A stretch of DNA of 64,000 nt, from positions 1,426,001 through 1,490,000 of the forward strand of contig OZ242263.1 of the NCBI GenBank assembly GCA_965207125.1, written 5' to 3'. The notes below the pieces were generated by a model. The model had not been told where the DNA came from, made no database searches, and saw only the letters and a list, made by a program, of their open reading frames with translations. Source of the stretch: G965207125 sp965207125. GTDB taxonomy: Bacteria > Pseudomonadota > Alphaproteobacteria > Puniceispirillales > UBA1172. A program made the translations under genes and the position numbers. Below, piece by piece: positions 39,882-48,854 of the stretch. The first letter of the stretch is position 1. Each line of letters opens with the position of its first letter.

Positions 39882-40732
39882 CCGATATAGAAACCGTGAT
39901 CAACCGCGCCTGGGAGGCGCGTGAGACGATCAATTTTTCGACCGCCGGTGAGGTGCGTGAGGCGGTAGAATCTGCGCTTGATGCTCTTGATGCTGGAACG
40001 GCGCGCGTCGCGAGCTGCCAAGAAGGAGGGAGTTGGACAGTCAATCAATGGCTAAAAAAAGCCGTGCTGTTATCCTTTCGTCTCAATGATATGGTGGTGA
40101 TCGGTGGGGGGACTGACTATCCAGGAGCAGGCCAATCAGTCTGGTGGGATAAAGTGCCGTCAAAATTTTCATCTTGGGATGAAAAAAAATTCCGCGATGC
40201 TGGATTCCGTGCGGTACCGGGATGCGTGGTTCGGCGGTCAGCCTATATCGCTCCGGGTGTTGTGATCATGCCGAGTTTTGTCAATCTAGGGGCTTATGTC
40301 GATAGCGGCACCATGATCGACACATGGGCGACTGTCGGGTCTTGTGCCCAAATCGGTAAAAATGTCCATCTTTCGGGAGGCGCGGGAATAGGCGGGGTTC
40401 TTGAACCTCTTCAGGCGGGTCCCGTGATCATCGAGGATGGTTGTTTTATTGGCGCAAGATCGGAAGTCGTTGAGGGTGTGATTGTTGAGCGCGGCGCGGT
40501 GTTATCGATGGGTGTTTTTATCGGTGCTTCGACTAAGATCATCAATCGCCATACCGGAGAAATTCATATAGGTCGGGTGCCGGCTTACTCGGTGGTGGTG
40601 CCGGGCTCAATGCCGTCAAAACCTCTGCCTGATGGGGCCCCCGCACCAAATCTAGCCTGCGCAGTGATTATCAAGCAGGTCGACGAGAAAACCCGCGCCA
40701 AAACCTCTATTAATGATCTGCTACGCGATTAG
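39878..40732 (+). CDS. dapD: Tetrahydrodipicolinate N-succinyltransferase
   Basis: The 284-residue left-handed beta-helix enzyme has N-L-G-A-Y-V-D-S-G-T-M-I-D-T-W-A-T-V-G-S and G-G-V-L-E-P-L-Q-A as acyl-CoA and substrate sites. The beginning I-N-R-A-W-E-A-R is typical. It succinylates tetrahydrodipicolinate in the DAP-lysine pathway. It overlaps the preceding gene by 4 nt and dapE begins 8 nt after its stop. The route supplies DAP for the peptidoglycan that the salvage island recycles. Confidence 0.96.
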   Translation: MTDIETVINRAWEARETINFSTAGEVREAVESALDALDAGTARVASCQEGGSWTVNQWLKKAVLLSFRLNDMVVIGGGTDYPGAGQSVWWDKVPSKFSSWDEKKFRDAGFRAVPGCVVRRSAYIAPGVVIMPSFVNLGAYVDSGTMIDTWATVGSCAQIGKNVHLSGGAGIGGVLEPLQAGPVIIEDGCFIGARSEVVEGVIVERGAVLSMGVFIGASTKIINRHTGEIHIGRVPAYSVVVPGSMPSKPLPDGAPAPNLACAVIIKQVDEKTRAKTSINDLLRD

Positions 40733-40740
40733 GCGATGTG

Positions 40741-41916
40741 ATGACGGACGCCCAACGCCTTGCCCCTGAACATGATCTTGCAAGACAGCTGATTCGGTGC
40801 AAATCAATAACCCCTCATGAGGGTGGCGCTCTCGATACGCTATCGGTTTATCTTGAAAGCCATCAGTTTATTGTCAAACGCCTGCCTTTCGGTGAAGGCG
40901 CTGCGCGGATAGATAATCTATTTGCCCGATATGATGCCAAATCTGGTAATAGCCGCCGGCATTTCTGCTTTGCTGGCCATAGCGATGTCGTTCCTCCAGG
41001 CAAGGTGGATGATTGGCAGCATGATCCTTTTTCGGGAACGATTAAGGATGGCATGATGACCGGCAGAGGCGCGGTTGATATGAAAGGTGCGGTTGCGGCC
41101 TTTGCGGTGGCCGCTACGAATTGGATCGCTGATCATCCCGATTTTGGGGGCAGCATTAGCTTGCTGATTACTGGCGATGAGGAAGGGCCGGCGATTAACG
41201 GCACCAAACCGGTATTAGATTGGCTTGCTGCTGAAAAAATGATGCCAGACACGTTTTTAGTGGGAGAGCCGACTAATGTTGAGACCCTTGGCGATACGAT
41301 CAAAAACGGACGACGGGGCTCGATGAATTGCGTCCTAACTTTGCAGGGTGAGCAAGGACATGCGGCTTACCCTCATCTTGCTGAAAACCCGCTTCATCAT
41401 CTTGTCGGTTATCTTACCAAGCTGACTGAGGACGCACTGGATGAGGGTGATGCTGACTTTGACTCATCAAGCATTGCGATCACTTCGATCGATACCGGTA
41501 ACCCGGCCGCGAACGTCACTCCATCTCGTGTAGTCATCGCCTTCAATATCCGTTTTGGTGCGTTGTGGACCAGTGAAAGCTTGGTTGAGCATCTTAAAAA
41601 ACAGTTTGACGCGGTCGAAGGTGATTATGCGCTTGAATGGCGTTGCTCGGCTGAACCGTTTATCACTAAACCCGGAAAACTAACCTCGATCATTGCCTCA
41701 TCCGTCCATCAAATCACCGCCAAAACTCCCCAGCTTTCGACTTCAGGTGGCACTTCAGATGCAAGGTTTATCGCGCCGTTCGCTGAAGTTGTCGAGTTTG
41801 GTCTGGTAGGCAAGACAATGCATAAAATTAATGAAGCAGTCGCCATAGATGATTTGACGTGCCTGAAAGAGATCTATTACGCTGTTCTTGGGCGTTATTT
41901 CGACTTGAAGGAGTGA
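40741..41916 (+). CDS. dapE: Succinyl-diaminopimelate desuccinylase
   Basis: The 391-residue M20 family enzyme shows F-A-G-H-S-D-V-V-P-P-G and M-T-G-R-G-A-V-D-M-K-G, which carry zinc ligands, then G-D-E-E-G-P-A with the catalytic Glu. A late T-S-G-G-T-S-D-A-R-F contains more active-site residues. It removes succinate from N-succinyl-LL-DAP. ATG 40741 is better than GTG 40738. It follows dapD and precedes a membrane protein gene. Confidence 0.95.
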   Translation: MTDAQRLAPEHDLARQLIRCKSITPHEGGALDTLSVYLESHQFIVKRLPFGEGAARIDNLFARYDAKSGNSRRHFCFAGHSDVVPPGKVDDWQHDPFSGTIKDGMMTGRGAVDMKGAVAAFAVAATNWIADHPDFGGSISLLITGDEEGPAINGTKPVLDWLAAEKMMPDTFLVGEPTNVETLGDTIKNGRRGSMNCVLTLQGEQGHAAYPHLAENPLHHLVGYLTKLTEDALDEGDADFDSSSIAITSIDTGNPAANVTPSRVVIAFNIRFGALWTSESLVEHLKKQFDAVEGDYALEWRCSAEPFITKPGKLTSIIASSVHQITAKTPQLSTSGGTSDARFIAPFAEVVEFGLVGKTMHKINEAVAIDDLTCLKEIYYAVLGRYFDLKE

Positions 41917-41919
41917 TCA

Positions 41920-42486
41920 ATGCTACCGTCGCCTTCGCTCAAAGCCTTTTTTTCGGGACTTGCCTACGCTTTCGCGGTTGCCACCAACCAAGTCAAAGCC
42001 GGAGACCCTAACGCACATCCGCAAGACGTTAACGCGATTTGGCAAGTGTTATGGGCGCATTGGCTACTGTCATTGGCAGCAAGCGTGCTGATGGCGGGCC
42101 ACGTGACTTTCTATGCTTTTATTGCTGGGGCCGTCATCTCGCTTACGGTTACTATGGTCTATCCGGTGGTGAGTTATCAGGTGTTGATATGGCTGAAGAT
42201 GAGCCGCAATTATCCTCAGTTTATCATCATCATGATGTGGCTGAATTGTTTGCAGATGATGATTGTTTTGATGTTTCATCTGCTCGCGCTAGTGGGATTG
42301 ACGGGCGCGCGGAATCTGTTGCCATTTCTGGTTTTATGGTTGCTATGGGTATTTTGGCGCGGGGCCACGCAAAGCCTCAATGGACGAGGGTGGATTGGCG
42401 CGTTGATGCTGGTGATTAAAATGATTGTCGAGATTTTTGTGGCAATCACTTTGTTGATTATGGTCGCCGGCGATATATCAGCCTAA
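41920..42486 (+). CDS. Hypothetical four-helix membrane protein
   Basis: This 188-residue protein has four to five hydrophobic segments and no recognised domain. A central Y-P-V-V-S-Y-Q-V and a motif R-N-Y-P-Q-F-I lie between helices 2 and 3. It begins 3 nt after the dapE stop, so it belongs to the dap operon. It ends overlapping the convergent truA gene by 4 nt. I do not recognise the family; alphaproteobacteria often have an unknown gene at this location. Confidence 0.7.
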   Translation: MLPSPSLKAFFSGLAYAFAVATNQVKAGDPNAHPQDVNAIWQVLWAHWLLSLAASVLMAGHVTFYAFIAGAVISLTVTMVYPVVSYQVLIWLKMSRNYPQFIIIMMWLNCLQMMIVLMFHLLALVGLTGARNLLPFLVLWLLWVFWRGATQSLNGRGWIGALMLVIKMIVEIFVAITLLIMVAGDISA

Positions 42487-43232
42487 TCAAAAGGATAAGA
42501 GACGCGCGCCAGATAAAGACCATGTGGCGGCGCAGTCATGCCAGCCGCTGCACGATCTTTCATCTCAAGTACGGCCGATAAATCACCCGCTGACCATTTG
42601 CCTTCTCCTACCAGAATCAAACTGCCAACGATATTACGCACCTGATGGTGGAGAAATGATCGCGCTTCGGCGGTGATGATGATCACCTCACCTTCAGCTG
42701 TAACGTCAATGCGTTCCAAAGTGCGAACTGGATTAGAGGCTTGGCACGCACGTGCACGAAAACTAGTAAAATCATGCTTGCCGATCAGTCTTTTTGCGGC
42801 CTCATTCATTGCGGTAATATTGATCTCGCGCGATAAATGCCACGCGTAATCTCGTAACAAAGCAGAGGCGATGGGGCGATTTAAAATCCGGTAGTGATAA
42901 ACCCTTATGGTTGCATCAAAGCGGGAATGCGCGTCGTTGTCAACTTCGCGTGCGGCAATCACCCGTACCGTCTGGGGCAGGTGTGCGTTTAACGCGAGCG
43001 GTAGGCGCTGGGCGGTAAAATGGTCGGGCAGGTCGCAATGCGCAACTTGTCCGAGTGCGTGAACGCCGGCGTCGGTACGACCGGCCCCGGTGACTGCAAC
43101 CTCCTCACGTTTGCCAAGGAGTGCCGCCGCCGCGTCCTCAAGGGCCGCCTGCACGGATTCGCCGTTTTCCTGTCGTTGCCAGCCGACAAAATGACCGCCA
43201 TCATATTCGATGGTGAGAAAAAAACGAGGCAT
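42483..43232 (-). CDS. truA: tRNA pseudouridine synthase A
   Basis: The 249-residue enzyme has Y-D-G-G-H-F-V-G-W-Q-R-Q near the N-terminus and the catalytic Asp in G-A-G-R-T-D-A-G-V-H-A. H-H-Q-V-R-N-I-V-G-S is near the end. It makes pseudouridine at positions 38-40 of tRNAs. I start at ATG 43232 after the fmt stop (43237), a 4-nt gap. The operon order is def-fmt-truA. Confidence 0.95.
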   Translation of the reverse strand: MPRFFLTIEYDGGHFVGWQRQENGESVQAALEDAAAALLGKREEVAVTGAGRTDAGVHALGQVAHCDLPDHFTAQRLPLALNAHLPQTVRVIAAREVDNDAHSRFDATIRVYHYRILNRPIASALLRDYAWHLSREINITAMNEAAKRLIGKHDFTSFRARACQASNPVRTLERIDVTAEGEVIIITAEARSFLHHQVRNIVGSLILVGEGKWSAGDLSAVLEMKDRAAAGMTAPPHGLYLARVSYPFD

Positions 43233-43236
43233 CAGG

Positions 43237-44199
43237 CTATCCCTTATTCTTCCCCATTTGCACCACTTGCGGCATTGCATAACCGTTAAGAAAATCCTTA
43301 CCGCTCATTACTTGCTTGCCGGCGGGTTTGAGTGCGGTGATCTCTAATGCACTATCGCTGGTGGCGATCACAGGCCCACCTGCCTTGCCTTTTCCTAGAT
43401 ACTGCCCCGCATGTCCGCGGCCTTCCGCCCTTGTAGCGGCAAGAACGCCGATGCGCGAAGCTAGGCCTTTTGCGTCAGGAATTATAAACCAAGCCCCGGG
43501 GCGAGGGGTGAATGCTCGAATTTTATTGAGTAATACTGCCACCGGTAAAATGAAATCGAGAGCGGCTTCATCGTCTGTGATTTTGTGAGCATAAGTCGCC
43601 GCCTCATCATCTTGTGGCATCATGCGTGCTGTGCCGTCCGCGATATGCGGGATGACCTCCAATAGCATAGCGGCTGATTCTTCTGCCAACCTATCGGTCA
43701 CGCTCGATGCTGTATCATCGGCAGTGATCGGGATGGGTGCGGATGCGGCGGCGATACGGCCGCCATCAAGGCTGGTGTCGAGCATGATAATCGAAACGCC
43801 GGTTTCGGTATCTCCGGCTTCGATCGCGCGCTCGATCGGTGCTGCTCCGCGCCAGCGTGGCAAAAGTGATGGATGGGCGTTTACCGCGCCTCCATGTGCG
43901 GCGAACAACACCGCCTCGGGCAGAATTAACCCGTAAGCCACCACAACCAGCAGATCGGCCTGTCTTGCTATCAGCGCATCGACCACATCAGCGGTGATAG
44001 TTGACGGAGTTAAAACCGTAAGCCCTAGATTTTCCGCTACCGTATGAACAGGTGAAGGGTGCACCTTCATCCCGCGTCCCTGGCGGCGCGGTGGACGAGT
44101 AAAAACCTCGATAACCTCATGATTATCTGCAAGGCTTTTAAGAGACGGCACTGCGAAATCTGCCGTTCCCATAAAAACAAGGCGTAATTTTTTCATCAT
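43237..44199 (-). CDS. fmt: Methionyl-tRNA formyltransferase
   Basis: The 320-residue protein has L-V-F-M-G-T-A-D-F-A-V-P near residue 8 and N-A-H-P-S-L-L-P-R-W-R-G-A-A-P-I near 107, where the Asn and His are catalytic. D144 of the family fits G-D-T-E-T-G-V. It formylates initiator tRNA using 10-formyl-THF from FolD. It overlaps the def stop by 4 nt (ATGA). Confidence 0.95.
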   Translation of the reverse strand: MMKKLRLVFMGTADFAVPSLKSLADNHEVIEVFTRPPRRQGRGMKVHPSPVHTVAENLGLTVLTPSTITADVVDALIARQADLLVVVAYGLILPEAVLFAAHGGAVNAHPSLLPRWRGAAPIERAIEAGDTETGVSIIMLDTSLDGGRIAAASAPIPITADDTASSVTDRLAEESAAMLLEVIPHIADGTARMMPQDDEAATYAHKITDDEAALDFILPVAVLLNKIRAFTPRPGAWFIIPDAKGLASRIGVLAATRAEGRGHAGQYLGKGKAGGPVIATSDSALEITALKPAGKQVMSGKDFLNGYAMPQVVQMGKNKG

Positions 44200-44735
44200 G
44201 AGGCTTTAGCAGCCAGTGCGTTTTCGATTCGCGCGTCTTTAGTGAATTTGCGGATAATTACATCACGCTTGGCGCGGCTGAGATAATCGATAAACAAGAT
44301 GCCATTAAGATGATCTATTTCATGCTGGACACATGCCGCCAATAGCCCGGTTGCCTTTATCTCTAACACTTCGCCGTTATAATCCAGATACCGTACTTTA
44401 ACCCAATCCGGGCGGGTGACTTCGCCGCGCCAGCCGGGAATAGACAGGCATCCCTCGTTCATGAACGACGTATCAGGCGAGGTGTCGATGATTTCGGGAT
44501 TAGCCATTTGCCAAATTGGCGGTGATTCCTCTTCCTCATCCTCACCGCATTCCATCACGATCACGCGTTTGCTCACGCTGATTTGCGGCGCAGCTAGACC
44601 CAAACCATTCGCCTCACGCATGGTTTCAACCATATCATCCATTAAGCGGCGGGTTTCATCATTGATCCCAGTCACTGCGTGCGATTTTCCGCGCAGAACT
44701 GGATCAGGCAAAATCGTGATCGGCTTTACCGTCAT
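44196..44735 (-). CDS. def: Peptide deformylase
   Basis: The 179-residue metalloenzyme has G-L-A-A-P-Q-I, N-E-G-C-L-S-I-P-G and Q-H-E-I-D-H-L-N-G, the three deformylase motifs with Cys and two His metal ligands and catalytic Glu. An acidic loop E-D-E-E-E-E-S near residue 73 is an insertion. It removes formyl groups from new proteins and is the first gene of def-fmt-truA. It is divergent from rmuC across 80 bp. Confidence 0.96.
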   Translation of the reverse strand: MTVKPITILPDPVLRGKSHAVTGINDETRRLMDDMVETMREANGLGLAAPQISVSKRVIVMECGEDEEEESPPIWQMANPEIIDTSPDTSFMNEGCLSIPGWRGEVTRPDWVKVRYLDYNGEVLEIKATGLLAACVQHEIDHLNGILFIDYLSRAKRDVIIRKFTKDARIENALAAKAS

Positions 44736-44815
44736 ATTCTGACGTCCTTATATCGAGAATTGCTTGCCAATGAGGTAAAATAACAGTCTGATGTTGTCAA
44801 GGGTAGGAGTAAGTC

Positions 44816-45886
44816 ATGGATATAGTGATCATCATATTATTGGTCGTTGTTTTGGTCGTTATTATCGGCGGCGTTGCGGTTTTTTTTGCGCGCACGAGCA
44901 ACGAAAGTGGGGGTGATACGGTGCTTGCTGAACTCAAGGGACAACTAGAACAAATCACCCAGACGACCGCCACGCTCCAGAATAGCATTACCCAGAATTT
45001 TCAGAATCAGCAGAAAAACCTGACCGACACCTTACAAGAACAAACCAAATCGACGGCTAAGGAACTGGATAATCTCAATCAAAGACTCGCGGTTATCGAT
45101 CGTGCACAGCAACAACTGAAAGACCTCGCTGATCAAACCACGCGTCTTGAAAATGTTCTGTCGAACAAACAGGCCAGAGGTGCTTATGGTGAGATTCAGC
45201 TGGAAAACCTCGTGCGTCAGGTTCTGCCGGATAGCTCTTATCAATTCCAAGTTACGCTGAGTAACAAATGCCGTGTTGATTGCTTCGTCGAACTCCCGCA
45301 TCCGCCGGGGCCGATCGCGATAGATGCAAAATTTCCTCTAGAAGCCTGGCGTCAACTTGATGAAGCCACCGATGACGAAAGTCGCAAAATAGCCCGCGCT
45401 ACTCTGGAGAAAGACTTCATCACCCATATTAATAATATCGCTGATCGCTATATTATTACCGGCGAGACCGCCGAAAGCGCGCTCATGTTCGTGCCATCCG
45501 AATCTGTTTATGCCGAACTTCACACGCATCTGGACAAAGCCCTGAAGACCAGTTTTACGCGCCGGGTCTATGTTGTTTCACCGACTACCATGATGGCTAC
45601 GCTCAACACCATCAGAGCGGTATTGCGTGATGTACAGATGCGCGAGCAGGCCGCATTTATCCAGCAACAAGTTGGAAAATTGCTGCTTGATGTCGGAAGG
45701 CTTAACGGGCGCGTGGATAAGCTAAAGACCCATTTCGGGCAGGCTCAGAAGGATATCGACATGATAGATACCTCAAGCCGTGCGATTATCCGTCATGGTG
45801 AGAAAATAGAACAAATAGATACCACAGGCGAAATCGCCTCAACCGATGGCGATATTACCGGTCAAGCCCCCCTCACTGACGCTTGA
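44816..45886 (+). CDS. rmuC: DNA recombination protein RmuC
   Basis: The 356-residue protein has an N-terminal membrane helix (about 4-25), a long coiled coil (about 35-115), and the RmuC domain with G-A-Y-G-E-I-Q-L-E-N, D-A-K-F-P-L-E-A-W and S-P-T-T-M-M-A-T-L-N-T. It limits DNA inversions in E. coli and is membrane-anchored with a nuclease-like fold. It faces recR convergently and ends 2 nt from its end. Confidence 0.93.
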   Translation: MDIVIIILLVVVLVVIIGGVAVFFARTSNESGGDTVLAELKGQLEQITQTTATLQNSITQNFQNQQKNLTDTLQEQTKSTAKELDNLNQRLAVIDRAQQQLKDLADQTTRLENVLSNKQARGAYGEIQLENLVRQVLPDSSYQFQVTLSNKCRVDCFVELPHPPGPIAIDAKFPLEAWRQLDEATDDESRKIARATLEKDFITHINNIADRYIITGETAESALMFVPSESVYAELHTHLDKALKTSFTRRVYVVSPTTMMATLNTIRAVLRDVQMREQAAFIQQQVGKLLLDVGRLNGRVDKLKTHFGQAQKDIDMIDTSSRAIIRHGEKIEQIDTTGEIASTDGDITGQAPLTDA

Positions 45887-45888
45887 GG

Positions 45889-46497
45889 TCAGAGCAATTT
45901 TTGCCGCGATTTTATCGCTTGCGTCAATGTGCCATCATCGAGATATTCAGGTGTTCCGCCGACTGGCACTCCATGCGCTAGCCGCGTCACCAACACCTCT
46001 GTTCTCGACAGTTTATCAGCAATATAATGTGCAGTTGCTTGACCATCGACAGTTGCCGACATTGCCAAAATTACCTCACTGATTGCCTCGTCCTGCGTGC
46101 GTTCCACTAGATAGTCAAGCCGCAGAGTTTTGGGATCAACTCCATCGATTGCGCTTAACACACCGCCAAGCACATGATAGCGCCCCGGAAAAATTCCGAC
46201 TCGTTCGATGGCCCATAAATCAGCGACACTTTCAACAATGCATAATCTTGATTGGTCGCGTGTTTCATCACGGCAGATATGGCAAAGATCAGCCATATCA
46301 AGATTGCCGCACGTGCTACAATTCCTGACGTTATGTCCGATTTGTCCCATGGAGTCCGCGAGCGGCAGCATCAGACTATCGCGATGGCGCATCAGATAAA
46401 GTGCTGCCCGCCGAGCCGAACGAGGCCCCAGTCCTGGCAAACGTGCTAGCTGGCGAATTAACTGCTCAAGCGAATCCCGCGCCATTGGGTCACCCAT
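45889..46497 (-). CDS. recR: Recombination protein RecR
   Basis: The 202-residue protein has L-P-G-L-G-P-R-S-A-R-R-A near the N-terminus, a C4 zinc finger C-S-T-C...C-H-I-C, and a Toprim domain with V-E-S-V-A-D-L-W and G-G-V-L-S. It acts in RecFOR recombination repair. ATG 46497 and ATG 46485 are both possible starts. It follows ybaB by 5 nt in the dnaX-ybaB-recR operon. Confidence 0.95.
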   Translation of the reverse strand: MGDPMARDSLEQLIRQLARLPGLGPRSARRAALYLMRHRDSLMLPLADSMGQIGHNVRNCSTCGNLDMADLCHICRDETRDQSRLCIVESVADLWAIERVGIFPGRYHVLGGVLSAIDGVDPKTLRLDYLVERTQDEAISEVILAMSATVDGQATAHYIADKLSRTEVLVTRLAHGVPVGGTPEYLDDGTLTQAIKSRQKLL

Positions 46498-46502
46498 TCA
46501 TC

Positions 46503-46835
46503 TTAAAACGGAAAATCGAGACCCGGCGGTAAAGGCAGACCGCCAGTCACCTCACGGATAAGGGATTCTTTTTCGGTTTTGGCTTGATCTTGTGCAGCAG
46601 TGACCGCGCTGATGATCGCATCTTCGAGCAGGGATGGATGGTCGTTCTCCTGTGCCGCCAACGCTTTTTGGTCGATGCTGAGCGCGACCAGCCGCCCTCC
46701 GCCGGTCACTGTCGCTTTGATCAACCCGCCAGCCGCTTCGCCTTCACAACGTATCTCCGCCAGTTGCTGGCGCACCGCTGCGAGTTTTTCCTGAACGCCT
46801 TTTACTTTCTGTACCATCGCCGCGAGGTTACGCAT
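46503..46835 (-). CDS. YbaB/EbfC nucleoid-associated protein
   Basis: The 110-residue protein starts M-R-N-L-A-A-M-V-Q-K-V, has the coiled YbaB helix and a beta core with V-T-G-G-G-R-L-V-A. The C-terminus ends G-L-P-L-P-P-G-L-D-F-P-F, close to the usual G-M-P-G-M-P. It binds DNA as a dimer and is nearly always downstream of dnaX. ATG 46835 overlaps the dnaX end by 8 nt, and GAAGAGA lies about 9 nt upstream of it. Confidence 0.92.
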   Translation of the reverse strand: MRNLAAMVQKVKGVQEKLAAVRQQLAEIRCEGEAAGGLIKATVTGGGRLVALSIDQKALAAQENDHPSLLEDAIISAVTAAQDQAKTEKESLIREVTGGLPLPPGLDFPF

Positions 46836-48675
46836 AATCGGATTTCTCTTCATCAGGTGCAGGTGGGATTGAATTTTCAGCGTCATCAGGCAGTGGCTTT
46901 ACCGTGAAGTCCGACCCAGGGAATGTTTCGAGCGCGGCTTTGACTAACGGGTCTGCTTCCAGTTCTGCTCTATTTTTTTCTTCATTGTGTCGGTCTTCAT
47001 CGTTAAGGGTTGGCGCGCCTTCTGTTTCGACGCTCTCCACGGCCCAGCGAATACCTGTAAAGCGATACAGGGCTTCTGCGATTTGACCGATGACTTTATG
47101 ATCAAATTTCGGATTAGTAGTAAACTCGAATTTTCCCGCCTCAACAGTTACCGCCCTGCAAAATATGCGCAAGTTTGAGGCGAGGAGAACCTCACCACGA
47201 TCTTCAAATAATCTGACCATTTCGCGCAAATTTTCAGGCACGTTTGAGGCGGCAGTTACTTCCGATGGAGTAGGTGGTGCTACAGGCGTGTCTAATGTAG
47301 TCGGCGCTTCCGATGGGGTCGGTGCTACGGGCGTGTCTAATGTAGTCGGTGCTTCTGATTGGGTCGGTGCTACGGGCGTGTCTAATGTAGTCGGTGCTTC
47401 TGATGGAGTCGGTGCTACAGGCGTGGTCGGCGTGGCCGGCGCGGCAGCTGTGCCTGATGCGGCCGATGCGGTAGCTGCACCCTGTCTGCTCCGCGATTCG
47501 GGAGTATTTAAAGTGCTAACCAACTCAGCCGGAGTCGGCAAACTGGCCGCATACGCCAGACGAATCAGCACCATTTCAGTGGCGGCGTGAGGATTGGGTG
47601 CGAGCGTAATTTCCCGATGCCCCTTGAGCGCGATTTGCCAAGCGCGCGCCAACGCGGCCACCGATATTTTTCCCGCTAGATTTCGCAAGGCTTCAGCTTC
47701 GCTCTCAGCGAGGTCACCGCACGCACCGCCCACGGCGACTCGCGAGGCGAGATGAATAAAATCAAGCATATCCTGAATAATTGCTTGCGCTTCGGCTCCG
47801 CCGGTTATCGACACTTTCAGCTTGTCCAACGCCGTCGCTATGTCACCTTCGAGCGCGGCGCGGGTGATCGCTAGGGAGTCCATCCGTCCTGCCTGCCCAA
47901 GCATTGCTGCTACTGCCGCATCATCGATCGTATCCCCGGTCAATGCGGCCGCCTGATCGAGCAATGATAGCGCGTCACGAACTGATCCCTCGGCGGCGCG
48001 CGCGAGACGTAACAACGCCTCATCATCAATGGTAATTTTTTCCTTTTCGGCAATTTGCTGCAGATGTGCCGACATCATATCTATTGGCACTCGCCGCAGA
48101 TCGAATCGCTGGCAACGCGATAATACCGTAATCGGTACTTTGCGAATCTCAGTGGTGGCGAAGATGAATTTTACTGAATCAGGAGGTTCTTCTAGCGTCT
48201 TCAGTAGCGCATTAAACGCATTTTTCGACAGCATATGCACTTCATCTATGATGTAAATTCGATAGCGCGACCCCATTGGGCGATAACCGACTCCATCGAT
48301 AATCTCGCGGACATCATCTACTCCGGTGTTGCTAGCGGCGTCCATTTCCAGCACATCGACATTACGTCCTTCAGCGGTCCCTATGCATGAGGTGCAAATC
48401 CCGCATGGATTCATGGTTGGCTCGCCAGTGCCATCTGCGCCGGTGCAATTCAATCCCTTGGCAATAATTCGGGCCGTGCTTGTCTTACCGACGCCCCTGA
48501 CCCCGGTTAATACAAAAGCATGGGCAAGACGCCCCATCTTAAGCGCATTGATTAAGGTTTTGACGACGCTGTCTTGGCCGACGAGTTCATCGACGCTGTT
48601 CGGGCGGTATTTCCGCGCTAATACCCTATAAGTACCTTTAGTATCCTCAGTGGGCGTAGCGGTGTCTTGTGGCAT
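46828..48675 (-). CDS. dnaX: DNA polymerase III subunits gamma/tau
   Basis: The 615-residue protein has the AAA+ core: R-K-Y-R-P-N-S-V-D-E-L-V-G-Q, P-loop G-V-R-G-V-G-K-T-S, a zinc module with C-G-I-C-T-S-C, Walker B I-D-E-V-H-M-L and sensor T-T-E-I-R-K. The central linker (about 395-490) is Pro/Thr/Ala-rich and contains a 15-residue tandem repeat. A run of seven A on the coding strand (46973-46979), in the frame A-AAA-AAT, could permit slippage, but lies 50 codons before the end, so it would not yield a classical gamma protein. It precedes ybaB and recR and follows the SRP RNA. Confidence 0.95.
   Translation of the reverse strand: MPQDTATPTEDTKGTYRVLARKYRPNSVDELVGQDSVVKTLINALKMGRLAHAFVLTGVRGVGKTSTARIIAKGLNCTGADGTGEPTMNPCGICTSCIGTAEGRNVDVLEMDAASNTGVDDVREIIDGVGYRPMGSRYRIYIIDEVHMLSKNAFNALLKTLEEPPDSVKFIFATTEIRKVPITVLSRCQRFDLRRVPIDMMSAHLQQIAEKEKITIDDEALLRLARAAEGSVRDALSLLDQAAALTGDTIDDAAVAAMLGQAGRMDSLAITRAALEGDIATALDKLKVSITGGAEAQAIIQDMLDFIHLASRVAVGGACGDLAESEAEALRNLAGKISVAALARAWQIALKGHREITLAPNPHAATEMVLIRLAYAASLPTPAELVSTLNTPESRSRQGAATASAASGTAAAPATPTTPVAPTPSEAPTTLDTPVAPTQSEAPTTLDTPVAPTPSEAPTTLDTPVAPPTPSEVTAASNVPENLREMVRLFEDRGEVLLASNLRIFCRAVTVEAGKFEFTTNPKFDHKVIGQIAEALYRFTGIRWAVESVETEGAPTLNDEDRHNEEKNRAELEADPLVKAALETFPGSDFTVKPLPDDAENSIPPAPDEEKSDYA
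47276..47425 (-). repeat. 45-bp tandem repeat within dnaX
   Basis: Three full 45-bp units (47276-47320, 47321-47365, 47366-47410) plus a partial fourth differ by only a few bases. Each encodes T-P-V-A-P-T-P-S-E-A-P-T-T-L-D with minor changes. Because the unit is a multiple of three, copy-number change keeps the frame. It lengthens the flexible linker between the clamp-loader and C-terminal domains. Confidence 0.9.
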
Positions 48676-48706
48676 TAGCGTAAAACCCTTTCGGCAATGA
48701 CACGGC

Positions 48707-48796
48707 GGAAGACCGGATGACCCGCTCTGGCCATATTCTGGCTGCTTCCTTTCGGATCTGACCGGTTAAACATGGTGATCGTCCATCCGGCCTTCC
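48707..48796 (-). ncRNA. ffs: Signal recognition particle RNA (4.5S-type)
   Basis: The minus strand contains the conserved GGTCAGATCC-GAAA-GGAAGCAGCC apical domain that binds Ffh. The terminal stem is formed by GGAAGGCCGGATG at the 5' end and CATCCGGTCTTCC at the 3' end, giving about 90 nt. The tetraloop is GAAA, a GNRA variant. SRP RNA targets nascent membrane proteins with Ffh and FtsY. It lies 31 bp upstream of dnaX, a usual location in alphaproteobacteria. The exact ends could vary by a few nucleotides. Confidence 0.92.
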
Positions 48797-48854
48797 ATCT
48801 TTCTGTATGGGGTAATTAGCGCCAAAGCGCAAGTGCCAAAGCATAGGTTATTGA

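Noticed and set aside
47276..47425. CRISPR-like array
   Set aside because: The units are contiguous without spacers and keep the dnaX frame, so they are a coding tandem repeat.
47165..47590. 141-codon frame opposite the dnaX linker
   Set aside because: Its Gly/Val/Ser repeat is only the reverse reading of the 45-bp dnaX repeat.
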